Source of the DNA: Harmonia axyridis
Taxonomy: Eukaryota > Arthropoda > Insecta > Coleoptera > Coccinellidae
NCBI RefSeq assembly: GCF_914767665.1
Contig: NC_059501.1
Location: 38,416,501 to 38,480,500, forward strand
Direction: 5' to 3'
DNA: 64,000 nt
Shown here: positions 33,785 to 45,260 of the stretch, piece after piece
How the letters are laid out: each line of letters begins with the position of its first letter
How positions within the stretch are numbered: position 1 is the first letter of the stretch
Program-made: the position numbers and the translations under genes
Notes under the pieces: generated by a model
Told to the model about the DNA's origin: nothing
Database searches by the model: none
The model's input: the letters and a program-made list of their open reading frames with translations, nothing else

Positions 33785-35575
33785 AATTATTTTAACTGTA
33801 AATGCCCCATGCTTAAGTTCGATTCACTTTTTCGAAGTATGTAGAAAAATCGTGCATATCTTGACTTTGAGAAAAAATCACAGGAATTTTGAAAAAACAC
33901 GAAATGCACAACTTCTAAATGTGCATGCTCTCGAAGTAGATAACTCCATAAAAGAAGACTTAATTTCTGCAATTTTAATTAATTCTGATATCTATGATAA
34001 TAGAATACAGGTATGAAACCCACTCTAGAAAGAGATTGGATGAAATTGTCCCTTCGTATAACACGAATTTAAATAATCTAGAATAACCCTTGAAATATTG
34101 AATTTGGGTGCATGATCAACTTTGAACACTACCCTCATTTTCTCCGTAGAATCCAACGTAATCATGATCTTAAAAATTTAGGGTTCTAGTTTGAAAATCG
34201 AAAGTTATGATTGATCATAACAAAAAAAAAATTGAAGTTTGTACAATTTTTGGCACAATATTTGAACATCCTGTTTCGACATTTCTACATCATTCGACTT
34301 CTAAAAACGAGATCGAGTTGTCGCATAGAATATTCAGAGTAAAAATAATTAACATAATAATGACTATGGAAATTTTCCCTTTTTTTCGTTGTTTTTTTTT
34401 TTCATTTGGAAAACTGTGAGACATTGAACATTTTAGTTAATAAATAGGTTAAAAAATGAAGATTCTGAAATATTTTAGCTGAATAAGGATTCAGGGACAA
34501 TATATTCCAAATTTTCTGATTGCAAATGGACCCCGTTCTCCAGAAACGTTCAATAGGCAGTGGAATTTGGAACACCCTGTATCCAAGTTCTTATAATTCA
34601 GAAAGATAATAGTGAAATCACCTGAATTCTTTCAAAATAATGGAAGATCTGCCATATCGGAAGTGAAGCCAATCATTTTCATCGTGTGAGAGAGTATAAA
34701 AAGATTTTTAATAGTGAAGCGGTGAAGGTGAAACAATTGAATGATTACAAGGAGTAACCCAATGGATATTGAAATTTCTCCACATGTAAATTTCATAAAT
34801 ATAATAATTCATCACTTTTTACTGTATTATTGGAAATGAAGTATATTTTTCTATTTACATTTCAATTGAAACGATATACATATTTGTATTTGATTTTATT
34901 GGGTATTTCTTAAAAAAATTACTCATTTTGGACACCGAAGTGTTCAAGTGTATTCTGTATATTTTTTTCATTCTATTCATGTCGGATCAAGTTCTCACAA
35001 AAGGCTTGCAAAACATTAAGGTGCCTTTGTTTTTTAATTACTCTTCATCAACCACAGTATAATATGTTGACTTTTGAATACAAATATGCTTTTCCCAATG
35101 GGGAAATGGGTTCCAGCTACCGTGGCTTGAATTATAATGAACGGAGGATCCATATTTCAGAAAATTCCATGTGAAACATCATATTCGAATATATATTTTC
35201 CTTTTCAATCCTGTCGGACGACATTTATACAAAAGTATGAAATAGTAGCCTGAGATTTTTTTATGAATTTTATAGAAAACTACTCATGTGTAAAGATCAA
35301 ATACGTAGAGATGAGAGAGAGAGATGAAATTTAATTTAAAAGTTATTACTAATATGAGATTAGCTTTTTCTTAAGTTGACATTGAAAAGTTGGATTTACC
35401 TAATATTTCGAGGTTATGACAGGAAGGAACAATTTTTGAGTGTTCTTCTTTTTTTTGGATTGTTTTGTTTCCATTTTTTCGGTTTTGATAATATGCAAAA
35501 TTCTACAAGAACGAAATTTCATTGAGAGTCGAGTTCATGGATGGAGCCCAAAACATCAAAAAAATATGTAAAACT
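33785..35575. other. No gene; isolated element ends
   Basis: A motif resembling a CAGGGTGTTCCAAATTCCAC terminus, inverted, lies near 34560-34580. The text around 34170-34200 resembles 14270-14300. No full element can be bounded. Confidence 0.35.
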
Positions 35576-35579
35576 CTTT

Positions 35580-36020
35580 GAATTCACATTTCGTATGGCT
35601 TCTTCTTCAAGAGCTGTCTTCGTTCCGAAATTTGGCTATCATCAAAGCTATGCCTATTCTTGATACTATAGATCTAAACAATTGGCAGTTGTTGCAATTG
35701 TACCATTCTCTCAAGTTCTTCAAACACGAGTTTCTTCTCCTTCCTATTGATCTCTTGCCCATTATCTTTCCCTGGACAATAAGCTGCAGCAACTGGTATC
35801 TATCTCCCCTCATAATATGTCCCAGGTATTGCAGTTTGCGCTTTTTAAAAGTACCAATTCTTTCTGTTTCTGTATTCTCCGCAAGATCTCCACATTCGTC
35901 ACTCTCTCCGTCCACGATACTCTCAGTATCCTACGGTACATCCACATCTTCTTCCATCCTTCTGATATCAATCTTCTTCAATATCCACGCTTCCATTCCG
36001 TAGAAAATAATTGACAATTC
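35580..36020 (-). pseudogene. C-terminal fragment of a LINE polyprotein
   Basis: The minus strand carries the tail found in many insect endonuclease-reverse transcriptases. It begins with a FYGMEAWILKK segment near 36000-35970. After a frameshift follow FKKRKLQYLGHIMRG, QLIVQGKIMGKRSIGRRRNS and CLKNLREWYNCNNCQLFR. In intact elements this segment follows the reverse transcriptase. The upstream palm domain is absent. The clade (RTE-like or Jockey-like) cannot be fixed from the tail alone. Confidence 0.75.
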
Positions 36021-36024
36021 GTAT

Positions 36025-37635
36025 GGCAGGTTATGTATTTTTAGTTTTATATCTATAAGATAGATAGATTTATAAAAAAATTTCTTCTAGTGTCAATTTG
36101 AGAATTCAGAGTATCAATAATACCAAATAAAGCGATAAATGACAATTGGCTGAAATCTTTTTTAGAAAAATTGGTAATTTCATGATAATGAAAACATTTT
36201 GAAATTCAAATTCATCATTGAAATATGAATGAAGAATCTTTCTATTTTCATACATTTTGATTAATCTAAAGATGTAACAAACTACAGGGAGTTACATTCA
36301 AACCCATTGCTGCTAGACAATAAGTATTTTTGATAATATTGTTAATTTAACTAATGAAGAATGTTACGCGTTACTTCATGAGCACACACAAAACTATTGT
36401 ATTTTTGTCCACCTTGTACCATTTGGAATCAACATGTGATACATTTTTGGAATCAGCTCAGCGAGTGATCGGAAAATTGAGACGAAATGGGGGTGTTCCA
36501 TTTATAAAAAATGACGGTGACGTCATTACTCGAAAGTAATTCACCCTGAATATTAGATTATTATTTTAAAATACGTTAGAGTAAAATAAAAAATCGACGT
36601 GTTTCAGGATTATTTCTTAAATTGGTCTGTTTAGCTAAAAATGAATTTGTTCTATACTTTAGGGACACATAGTGTATACACGCAATTTTCCCCACTGAGA
36701 GATGGTCTATAACTCGGACAAAGTAGTGAGGACAAACTAGTTGAATTATAAAATATTAATGTTGGTTGAAATATGTGACCGTTCACGAGCTGAGATGAAA
36801 ATCATAAGGATAATCAATAAGGAATTGGAGCTAATTCTCAGTTCTTATCAATTTTCATTAATTTGCATTTGAGTAAAATGGTCGGTCATTGAACTTCTTC
36901 GAATGATCTTGAAAAAACATAAATATATCCTCGTATCATCTTTGATGAGATACATCTGTTCCGAAATTTGGATACCCATCAGCGATACCCTTTTCGTGAG
37001 ATGCAGAGGAAGAGCAACATAATAGACCAGCTCCGATCGGTAGTAAATATTCACTTGCTTTCCGGCTGCTTCATTAATCTTCAAATGAATGTCGGATGCT
37101 GCATTACAGCGGAACCATCGTGATGAACAGATAAATTCATTAATTATCCTCGTTCTCTGAGAAAAATTCCCCTTTATCTCGGAGTAGTTAAATCCGAAGA
37201 AAGATATTCAACTAATTAAAAGTTAGCCAGTCAAATTATCCCATCCGTAACTCGTGAAACGAAGTTGAGAATGGAGTTTCATGTAACATAATAAAAAACT
37301 TCGTGGTTAATGAGAACTATGTAGCATTTTATGCCAAAAAATGAGGTCCGAATTTAAGCTCCCAAATCGAGATTTTTACATTTTTCCATTTAGTTAACAG
37401 TTCGTGTAATCTTTATTGAAGCAGTTCTCAAAAATTTAGATAAATATTTTAAAGGAAATATCTGGGTGTAGATGTATAGGCTGTTCCAAATTCCATGATA
37501 AGTGAAAAAATATTAACAATAAGACTTAGAGAAAAAATTTTCATCAGATCATGAATATGTTGACTTGTTCTCGTTTCAAATATTTTTCTATATCTCGGTT
37601 TCTTTTTTTGTTGGAGATATTCGATAAATTCCACA
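36025..37635. other. No gene seen
   Basis: AT-rich intron. A motif like a mariner-type end (TAGGCTGTTCCAAATTCCAT) at 37478 resembles the one near 34560 in opposite orientation. Confidence 0.35.
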
Positions 37636-37639
37636 ACGT

Positions 37640-38933
37640 TTTTTCAGTCATAATTATCGTTTATATGGAAATCAATTATCGGTTTGGAGATATAGAGTAG
37701 ATTTATTTGGTGTTTTTCAAATGGGCCCCCCTTTATTTTCCAAAGATTAGTCGAAAAACTTTCAGTTATCGTTCTTCGAAGATCTTCTTCGAACTTTTCG
37801 ATACCATTTTTGTAGTACGAATTTTTTTTCGCTTCAAGGTAGGCCTCAGTTTCGGCTATAACTTCTTCATTGGCGCTAAATTTCTTTCCAGCGAGCATTC
37901 TCCTGAAGTCTGAGAACAGGAAAAAGTCGCTGGGGCCAGATATGGCGAATACGGTGGATGCAGAAGCAATTCGAAGCCCAATTCATGCAATTTTGCCATT
38001 GTTTTCATTGATTTGTGACACTGCGCATTGTCTTGATGAAACAGCACTTTTTTGTTGTTCAAATGGGGCCGTTTTTTAACGATTTCGTCTTTTAAACAAT
38101 CCAATAACGCTATATAATAATCGCTGTTGATGGTCTGGCCCTTTTGAAGGTTATCAATGAATATTATACCTTGCGCATCCCAGAATACTGATGCCATAAC
38201 CTTTGCCAGCTGACTGTTCTGTTTTTCCTCGATTTGGATTCGGTTCATCGTGTGCAGTCCACTCAGTTGACTGTCGATTGGACTCCGGAATGAAATGAGG
38301 AGCCATGTTTCATCCATTGTCACATATCGACGCAAAAATTCAGGTTTATTGCACTTAAATATCTTCAAACACTGCTCAGAATCATTAACGCGTTGTTGCT
38401 TTTTATCGATTGTGAGCTATCGCGGCATCCATTTTGCACAAATATTGGTGAATGATATGATGTACACGTTCAGATGATATCTTCACAATGTCTGCTATCT
38501 CGATCAACTTCACTTTACGGTAATTCAAAAATGTTTTTTGATTTTTTCGTCGGTAACAATTTCTTTTGGGCGTCCACTGCGTTCGCCGTTTCCGGTTTTC
38601 ATTTCACCACGTTTAAACTCAGCATACCAATCAATGATGGTTGATTTTCCTGTTGCAGACCCCGGAAACTTCATCAAGCCAAGATTTTGCTTCAACTGTA
38701 TTTTTCCCTTCAAAAAGCAATATTTTATCAGCACACGAAATTCTTTTTTTCCATCTTTTTTCAAATAACAAAAGTAGCAACACTCAAAACGCAATATCTC
38801 ACATACTAATGGTCTTACTGCTGTCAAATTTTGACACGTATCGTTTGAAGGTTGGTACCAACTAAAAATCATATGAATTTTATACTTGTACCGCCATCTG
38901 TGCATCAGACCGGGGACTTCTCAATTGGCCTAA
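37640..38933 (-). pseudogene. cecropia/SETMAR-type mariner transposase pseudogene, nearly full length
   Basis: Minus-strand pieces cover the whole protein. They include the N-terminal HTH (EFRVLIKYCFLKGK), linker (WYAEFKRGEMKTGNGERSGR), and a degraded second HTH. The catalytic core follows: RRYVTMDETWLL (first aspartate), KVMASVFWDAQGIIFID and KKVLFHQDNAQCHKS (second). The motif that is normally YSPDLAP-SD reads YSPYLAPATF, so the third catalytic aspartate is lost. A frameshift near 37890 separates the C-terminal NEEVIAETEAYLEAKKNSYY block. The upstream terminus at 38910-38933 (GACCGGGGACTTCTCAATTG, then GCCTAA) is preserved; the other terminal repeat was not found. Confidence 0.85.
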
Positions 38934-38939
38934 TATCTG

Positions 38940-40620
38940 CGCTTTTCTCTATTTCTTCATTGAGAGATATTACACTAAAAATTTTTATGATGAAGAGGTA
39001 ACTTAATTTCTCTGCAGTCGAAGAATCGAGAATCCATCGAACTAACTGCTACAGTTTCTTTCAAAACATGCAACTTCTGGTAAGATTCCACATGAATGTC
39101 TTGTCTCGACGCGGTAGAACTCCGAATATATGAATAAGATTGCGGATGTATTTGGGCGAGTGGAAATGTTCAGCGTCCCACCATTTAACAGCCATGTGCT
39201 TCGCATTCGAGTACACTCTACTCAATTATTCTAACTTGGTGAAACTTGTGCAAAAGGAACTCAGAGATACGGTCGTGTGTTTGCTATGCTACGTTTCGGT
39301 TGTTCTGTGCACTCCTCGGTAAGACGGGCGCCTTGATATTTATGCAACTAATTGTTCTTGCATATTACGAACGTTTCAGAATGTATTTTGGGTAATTAAT
39401 CGTGACAGAAAATGGAAATATGTATGGAACGGGATACGCTTCCATTATCAGAATGTTTGGACAGTGGCTAGAGCGAATATCTAATCGAAGTTAAACTTGG
39501 TAATCAATTCCAGATTTATGTCGAACTATTGAGGCAAGTTCTCTCGAAAAGTATATAGTTGAAGAGACAAATTCGATAGGAATATTAACCTGAAATCACT
39601 TGCTTAAATTATTTTTGAATATGCATGCAATTATCTTGGTATTGAGCAATTCTGATTCGAAGATTTCGTCAATAGTCCTGAGTCACTTATGGACAACTCG
39701 GCAAGACATGTATTTAAGTAGGTACCAGCAGTTCATGCATTATTGAATTCAAACTTCGTCTTCATAGAGCGCTGAGGTATTTCACGAAACAGAATGTGAA
39801 AATGTATACGAAAGGCTTTCTGAAATAGTTTTTAACCTTTCCCTCGAATATTTTCTGCACCCCATGGCGTAAAATAATAAATTTGGAGCTATTTGTCGGT
39901 GTAATGCCACTGACCACGAAGGTCGCAAATCTTCTATAATCTCGATATAAAATCCAACCATGAATACTTTCTGCAATAAACCGAAGATTGTTGAGATCAA
40001 AATAAATAATTTTTTCCTTTTCCATTTTTTCCGATTCGATTTTTTTTCTCAGTATAGCGGCCATTCTGAAGTTGACTGGATTTTGATGGATATTTATCTT
40101 CGGAAAAGATTCATCACATCACTAAAAGACTTTATTTCGAAAGTCATTTCCTTCCATTCCATTTCCATTTGAAAATTACATTTTTTTATGGATTTTCAAC
40201 AGCCTGTATTTTTTAACTGAGCCGAATCGTAAAAAATGGTAAGAAAAGAAGGGTTTTTCTTGGGACCTCAGGAATCTTCGGTTGAAAAATATGTCCAAGT
40301 CAAAGACTCCCCCTGTATACTCAGTAAACATCCTAGGTTCGTCTGTAAATCATTTCAGAGAACAATCATCCTTTCAATTCACATACTGATTGCAATTGTG
40401 TTCGTAAAATTTCAAGCATTTGGATAAATAAAACAATAATAATCTCACAGCTTCGCGTGTATAATCTTTTTTGTGAGAACTCTGAAATTTCCAAGTTATG
40501 TTTATGTTTTTGGAAAGAACTACTAAATATTTTCGTGGATACAATTTTGAAGGGGTTGAGATTTTGAAAGTACCTACCTATATTAGATTCACCATTCCAA
40601 ACTTTGTGTAAGAAAAATAC
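38940..40620. other. No gene; includes a segment repeated at 55620-55740
   Basis: About 40175-40285 contains TTTTATGGATTTTCAACAGC and AAAAAATGGTAAG blocks that recur near 55630-55700. This marks a dispersed repeat of unknown class. The rest is AT-rich intron. Confidence 0.4.
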
Positions 40621-40895
40621 ATAAACATGAACTTAAACATAAACATAAACATAAACATAAACAGAAACATCAACAGAAACATCAACATAAACATAAACAT
40701 AAACATCAACATAAACATGAACATGAACATGAACATGAACATGAACATGAACATGAACATCAACATAAACATAAACATAAACATTAACATTAACATTAAC
40801 ATTAACATTATCATTAACATTAACATCAACATCAACATCAACATCTACATCAACATTAACATTAACATAAATATAAGCATAAACCCTAATATAAA
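40621..40895. repeat. Hexanucleotide array (AACATN)n
   Basis: About 45 units of AACATA and variants run with block structure: AACATA first, with occasional AACAGA and AACATC, then a run of AACATG, then AACATA again, then AACATT, then AACATC. The array is open on both strands, giving the artefacts NINININ and MFMFMLM. It is not the insect TTAGG telomere repeat. Confidence 0.95.
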
Positions 40896-41314
40896 TGACA
40901 TAACTTCATTGTTGGTTAACTTTTATTGATTGATTTTTTGAATTGAACCTATCGTTTAAAAGCATATTTGATTATTCATTCATTGGTGGTAAATAATGAG
41001 TAGAAAATGGATTGTTATTGTTTTTTACGACATCTGTATGCCGTTTATTTCGTCTAAGTGATATTCATCTAAAAACATTCAATTGAAAATTCGAATAGTT
41101 GAAAGTTACATTCATTAGAAGAACAGTTCTAATCCTTGTTCAGGTGTAGAATGCGTAGAGCGAATAAATGAGCTGAACGCTCGATACAAGGAAGCACTTG
41201 TGGATTGTTGGGGTTCATTCAATCACCTTGTTAACCAGCAAAAACATCTCCGTCTGAAGGTTCTACTCAAATTCGTATAACTGAACTAATTAAGTTTTTA
41301 CGATATTGTTTCAG

Positions 41315-41442
41315 ATCCCCCTAAAGTAAGGGTACAATTGGATTCCGAGCTATCTCTGCCTGCTAAAGAGGGATCGGAGGTCAGGCTAAAATGCGAAGGA
41401 CAAGCAAATCCTAGTGCGAATAATTATAGGTGGTATCACAAC
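41315..41442 (+). CDS. Sidestep-family Ig receptor, exon C (start of the next Ig domain)
   Basis: The acceptor GATATTGTTTCAG and donor GTGAGT bound a 128-bp exon. It starts two bases into a codon, matching exon B's single overhanging base (T|AT, tyrosine), and ends in phase 0. The 42 following codons are open. The tyrosine plus PPKVRVQL opens a new Ig domain exactly where Sidestep proteins have YPP-x-V. Then come KEGSEVRLKCEGQANPSAN (first Ig cysteine, residue 26) and YRWYHN with the core tryptophan. The partner half-domain lies downstream of the window. The preceding intron is about 27.7 kb. Confidence 0.85.
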
Positions 41443-41444
41443 GT

Positions 41445-41872
41445 GAGTATTCATTTCAAAATAATATATTACTCCGAATGAATTCGCTATTGTATTGTAT
41501 ATGCAATTTTTTTGGTTTGCTGAAAAAGTGTGGAATAGTTTAACACTAATAACCCGGAATAAACCAAAAATTCTTCATGAACAATAAAATGATTTCCACC
41601 GTTTAGTAAAAAAAGGGTAGGTCACTAAAGTGAAGTTTGGATAATGTGAACTCTCATTCATTCATTTGTGCCTTTTGAGGCTATACAATATAGAAGTGTA
41701 TATATACCTTTCGTGAGAGCCTTTCAAAGGCTTCATTGAAAAAATATTCGTGTGAACAATAAGTTAATATTATTGAATGATTTTTGAGAGCTGGTGGCAC
41801 GGATGAAGTGATTGGGATATTCTTTGTGGTTTATTTTGGTCAACAAGTTCCTTCTGGTTGAACTGTTCTGAA
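41445..41872. other. No further gene; intron after exon C
   Basis: AT-rich sequence directly after the donor; no additional exon was recognised. Confidence 0.35.
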
Positions 41873-42059
41873 TATACTGCCCCACAAAAGTTAAGGAACT
41901 TCAAAGAGTTTGAGACTGTTTCAAAAGTTTCCATTTTTTTTTTAGCAATCTTTCAAATATGATGAATCAGAATGTTTACTTACTTATTTGAATCATTTTT
42001 TTGTCTATTCCTTTATGTGTTCCACAGTTTCAGTTGAAAATTTATTTCCAGTAGTATTT

Positions 42060-43180
42060 TTAGTATTTGTAGTACATAATCAGTTCCGAGATCAGTTCAC
42101 ACAAAAAATTGAAAGAATTAAGTTCAGTGAAGAGTATGGTCTTCTCGAACATCAACCACAGCTTGACAACGCCTTTGTATCGTTTCGATAAGATTGTTGA
42201 AGTAGTCATGGTCAATTCAATAATAATAATAGAGTTCCGGTAAAAGTCGCTTGAGTTCTTCAAGCATATGAAGAGGTGGTTGGTGAGAATCTAAAGCTCT
42301 GAATTCGGAATACCAGGGATTTCCACAGATGCATGTTAGTATCAAGCACCAACAATTCTGAACGTCCATTCAAACACATGGCTCCCCAAACAGTAACTGT
42401 ACCACCTCTGTACGGATGAACTTTCGAAAACGAGCGACGAAGGAGAGAGTTTTCGAACGCAAGAGTGTTGGAATTGCATTTTGCAACGAGTATTAGACAA
42501 TATTTTCTCTATTTCAGTCAAGTTTTGTGAAATATTGTCGAAATTCAATGAAAAATTCAGATTATATATACTAGTGACTTTTGTATTGTATCTTGGCAGT
42601 TGGTGTGATTGTCACAAAAATTGACAGATTACGGAATTTGAATATGAATCGGACGTTTCGAATTTTGAAATAATTTACAATTACGCATAAAATTTTTGAA
42701 TTATGTCTGACGAAATGGATTTAACACCACCAGGAGTAAGAGAAATTGCTAATAATGTACAAATAATTTCACTATATCCAAATTATATCATAGTGACACT
42801 TGATTTCTGTTGAATTTTGATAGAATCGAAATTCGGTGTAGACAACCACAAAACGAAAAATATAACTGAAAACGATGCTGTAATGAATTCATTACAGCAA
42901 TGTTTTTAGTACTGTAATGAACTCATTACGATACTGAAATAGAGGAAAACCATTATTGCATGATTCGACAAGTACTCAAATGCTCACTAGGTGTAGACAC
43001 ACTGAGAAACCGATCTTGTGCATGACTGGTAGATATTGGGCGGCCAGGTCTTTTGGTCACGTTTTCAGTTTCTCTATATCGATGGAAGAGTTGGAAAACT
43101 ACGCCTTCATAAACTTGATTTTTCTTATTATGTCCTGCCTCGATCATACCAATAGCTTTCGGCTTCATCCGCTCTGTTAA
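42060..43180 (-). pseudogene. Tc1-like transposase pseudogene (second family), split by an insert
   Basis: From the N terminus (high coordinates): GMIEAGHNKK and TENVTKRPGRPISTSHAQDR match the HTH and linker of Tc1-type transposases. After the insert, HPYRGGTVTVWGAMCLNGRS gives the conserved block between the first two catalytic aspartates. Then IDHDYFNNLIETIQRRCQAV forms the C-terminal helix. The block with the second and third aspartates is deleted near 42250-42330. Frames change and stops occur, so the gene is dead. Confidence 0.8.
42421..42950. mobile_element. ~530-bp hairpin-bearing insert inside the Tc1-like element
   Basis: It starts with an imperfect palindrome (TTCGAAAACGAGCGACGAAG and its near inverse AGAGTTTTCGAACG), then ACGAGTATTAGACAATATTT, as in the insert at 18337-18750. 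Toward the right it contains repeated TGTAATGAATTCATTACAG-like palindromes (42880-42930). A short frame beginning ATG at 42703 (MSDEMDLTPPGVREIANNV) looks protein-like but breaks off. The class is unknown. Confidence 0.5.
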
Positions 43181-43394
43181 CGTCTAGACAATACTGCAAA
43201 ACAAATTTTCAGATTTTGAATCAAAGTTTATTGTAGCAACATAAAACAGTAACTGATCCAAAATTCTCAGACACGCAAACGAGAAGAACATATAAGAAAG
43301 TAAACATTTCATTCTTTGTAAATGAACATTTGGTAGATGAAACTTTTGAAACGGACATAAAATTTTCGAACTTTCTTAACTTTTGTGGAGCAAT

Positions 43395-43825
43395 ATATTT
43401 TTGATAGTTTCATAATGGAAATTAATTCAAATTCTAACAGTTTAACTCCAATAATGTTGAGAATTGTATTATAGTTGATCATTTCAAATTTGATACAGTG
43501 AGCGAAAGGTTTTGAAAATTATAAAATCCACCCTACAGTTTTTTGTTCTCCATATTATTTGTCTTATAAAAGATATTTTCAAATTTTGCTGATCGGAATC
43601 TTTTTTTCAAAAGCAATAGAAAAAAGCGCTAGTAATTATTTCACCTGCTCCAAAGGACCCCAATAATTTACGACCCATAAGTTTCCTCTCTATGAGGTGT
43701 TTCTGAATAAATGGAAGGGGTGATTTTGTGACGAAAATGTGTGTATTTGGTATAAAATTTTTTGAAAAAATAACCTCATTCAGATACACCCTGTTACCTG
43801 TATATAACCTCAAATTTTGGAAGAG
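43395..43825. other. No gene seen
   Basis: AT-rich sequence with a CACCCTGTTACC motif near 43790, possibly an element end. Confidence 0.3.
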
Positions 43826-43829
43826 ATTA

Positions 43830-44290
43830 TAAAAAGATTCCAATCAGTTCTCTCAAGGCATTAATTAGCCACTGCGCAAACATTTTTAGATATTCTGAAA
43901 GTTGAAATATTTGAAATAAAGTCATTGATTTTATCATCAATTGTCATCTTGTCATGAATTTTATCCGAAGGAATGGACATAAGATCAAACTTGAATTGGT
44001 CATAATTCATATTCTTGAAATATCTAGAGGTCCTGACGACTGGACAAGTCTTCCTAACCCTCACATTAATGATACAATGGTTGAGATCGTGATCACTCAC
44101 CTGCGGCATCACCTCAGAATCCTCGGCCAAACCCGAATCAGATGTCAGGATATAGTCTTGTGAAATAGAGGAGAACAGGGTTGTTCTAGTAGGTTCTTTA
44201 ATTATTTGTTTAGGGTCAAGGGCCTCCAACACCTACATCAATGTTTTCAGTGCAACACCGGCCTTATCGAGATAATTCATGTTGGAATAT
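43830..44290 (-). pseudogene. LINE AP-endonuclease C-terminal fragment
   Basis: A minus-strand frame reads KQIIKEPTRTT, then a DYILTSDS segment and QVSDHDLNHCIINVRV. This is the end of the apurinic endonuclease domain of APE-type LINEs, with the catalytic SDH motif kept. It is followed by the linker (TSRYFKNMNYDQFKFDL) before the reverse transcriptase. An upstream piece (NYLDKAGVALKTL) continues in the neighbouring frame after a stop. The reverse transcriptase is missing. Non-functional fragment. Confidence 0.75.
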
Positions 44291-44294
44291 CCTA

Positions 44295-45255
44295 TACAGA
44301 AGACAATCAATAGTTCATTTATTATTATTTCTGTGACAATCGTTTCGAAACTTCCTAGAAACAATCCATAATAGATGAAGACGGTCTATTGACGACAGAA
44401 ATAGCCATTTTTACCCCTGATTATATTCAAAATGAACCAAAATTACTCACGCCTAATGTCATATTTTATTATTTTAGTTACCATTGAATTGAACTCTTTA
44501 TATGAACGCCGACTCTTCTGCCACGATTATAACGTTATCAACAAAAATACAGGGTTAGTCAAAACTGTGTACCGAGCTTTCTGGAAACGAGAGAACATTG
44601 AAAAATAAACTTGGCCGAAAATGCATTTTGGGGGAAATATATCCTTCCAAAATTGATTAAATTAATAAAAAATATTCCGCATATATTCTGAACGATGAAT
44701 GCCACCAGATTGCAATTTCGTGCATAAATGTATGTTGTTGAAATATATTCCTTTATTACATTTCTGATATTGGTAAAAACGGTGTTTTAGAAGGTGCGTT
44801 ATGATTTTTTTTTGAATAATTTCTATGGTCATCGATGAATCTCGGGAATGATGAATCTGCTAACATCATGTGAATACAAAAACTCAAATATCTCGAAAAC
44901 GGTTAAATTTTTTGTATTTGGATAAGAGTACCCCCTTCCTGAAATTCCTTCGCTCCATCGAATATTTCTTTTTTCACCAAAACGAATACAACGAAAGAAG
45001 TTGTCCCAAAAAAATCATGACTCACCCTCTAAAAACCCCCTTTATAAGAATATCAGAAATGCAAATGGGTAATAAGAAAATGTATGTTCACAACATACAA
45101 TTAAGCACTGAATTTCTGCTGGCATTTACCTACCGTTTAGAAGTTATGCAGAGAAATTTTTTTAATTAAAAAAAAAAAAAAACTGTAACAGTATACATCG
45201 CCTTTAATATCCAGAAAAGGTCCAGTGCTTCTTTTTTATACCACCTCAGATCGAA
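44295..45255. other. No gene; possible MITE end
   Basis: A TACAGGGTTAGTCAAAACTG motif at 44550 resembles the TA-flanked element ends elsewhere, but its partner was not found. The 99-codon frame at 44870 has no recognised domain. Confidence 0.35.
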
Positions 45256-45260
45256 TTCGG

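Larger units (their letters stand above)
41877..43393 (-). mobile_element. Tc1-like DNA transposon, second family, interrupted
   Basis: The ends CTGCCCCACAAAAGTTAAG and CTTAACTTTTGTGGAGCA are near-perfect inverted repeats bracketed by TA. A transposase relic is on the minus strand. An unrelated hairpin-bearing insert occupies about 42421-42950. Confidence 0.75.

Noticed and set aside
40621..40895. Interstitial telomere repeat
   Set aside because: Units are AACATN, not TTAGG/CCTAA.
40578..40929. Long low-complexity proteins on both strands (NINININ and MFMFMLM)
   Set aside because: Produced by the hexanucleotide array; not genes.
44870..45169. 99-codon frame as a possible gene
   Set aside because: AT-rich composition and no recognised motif; likely part of a worn repeat.
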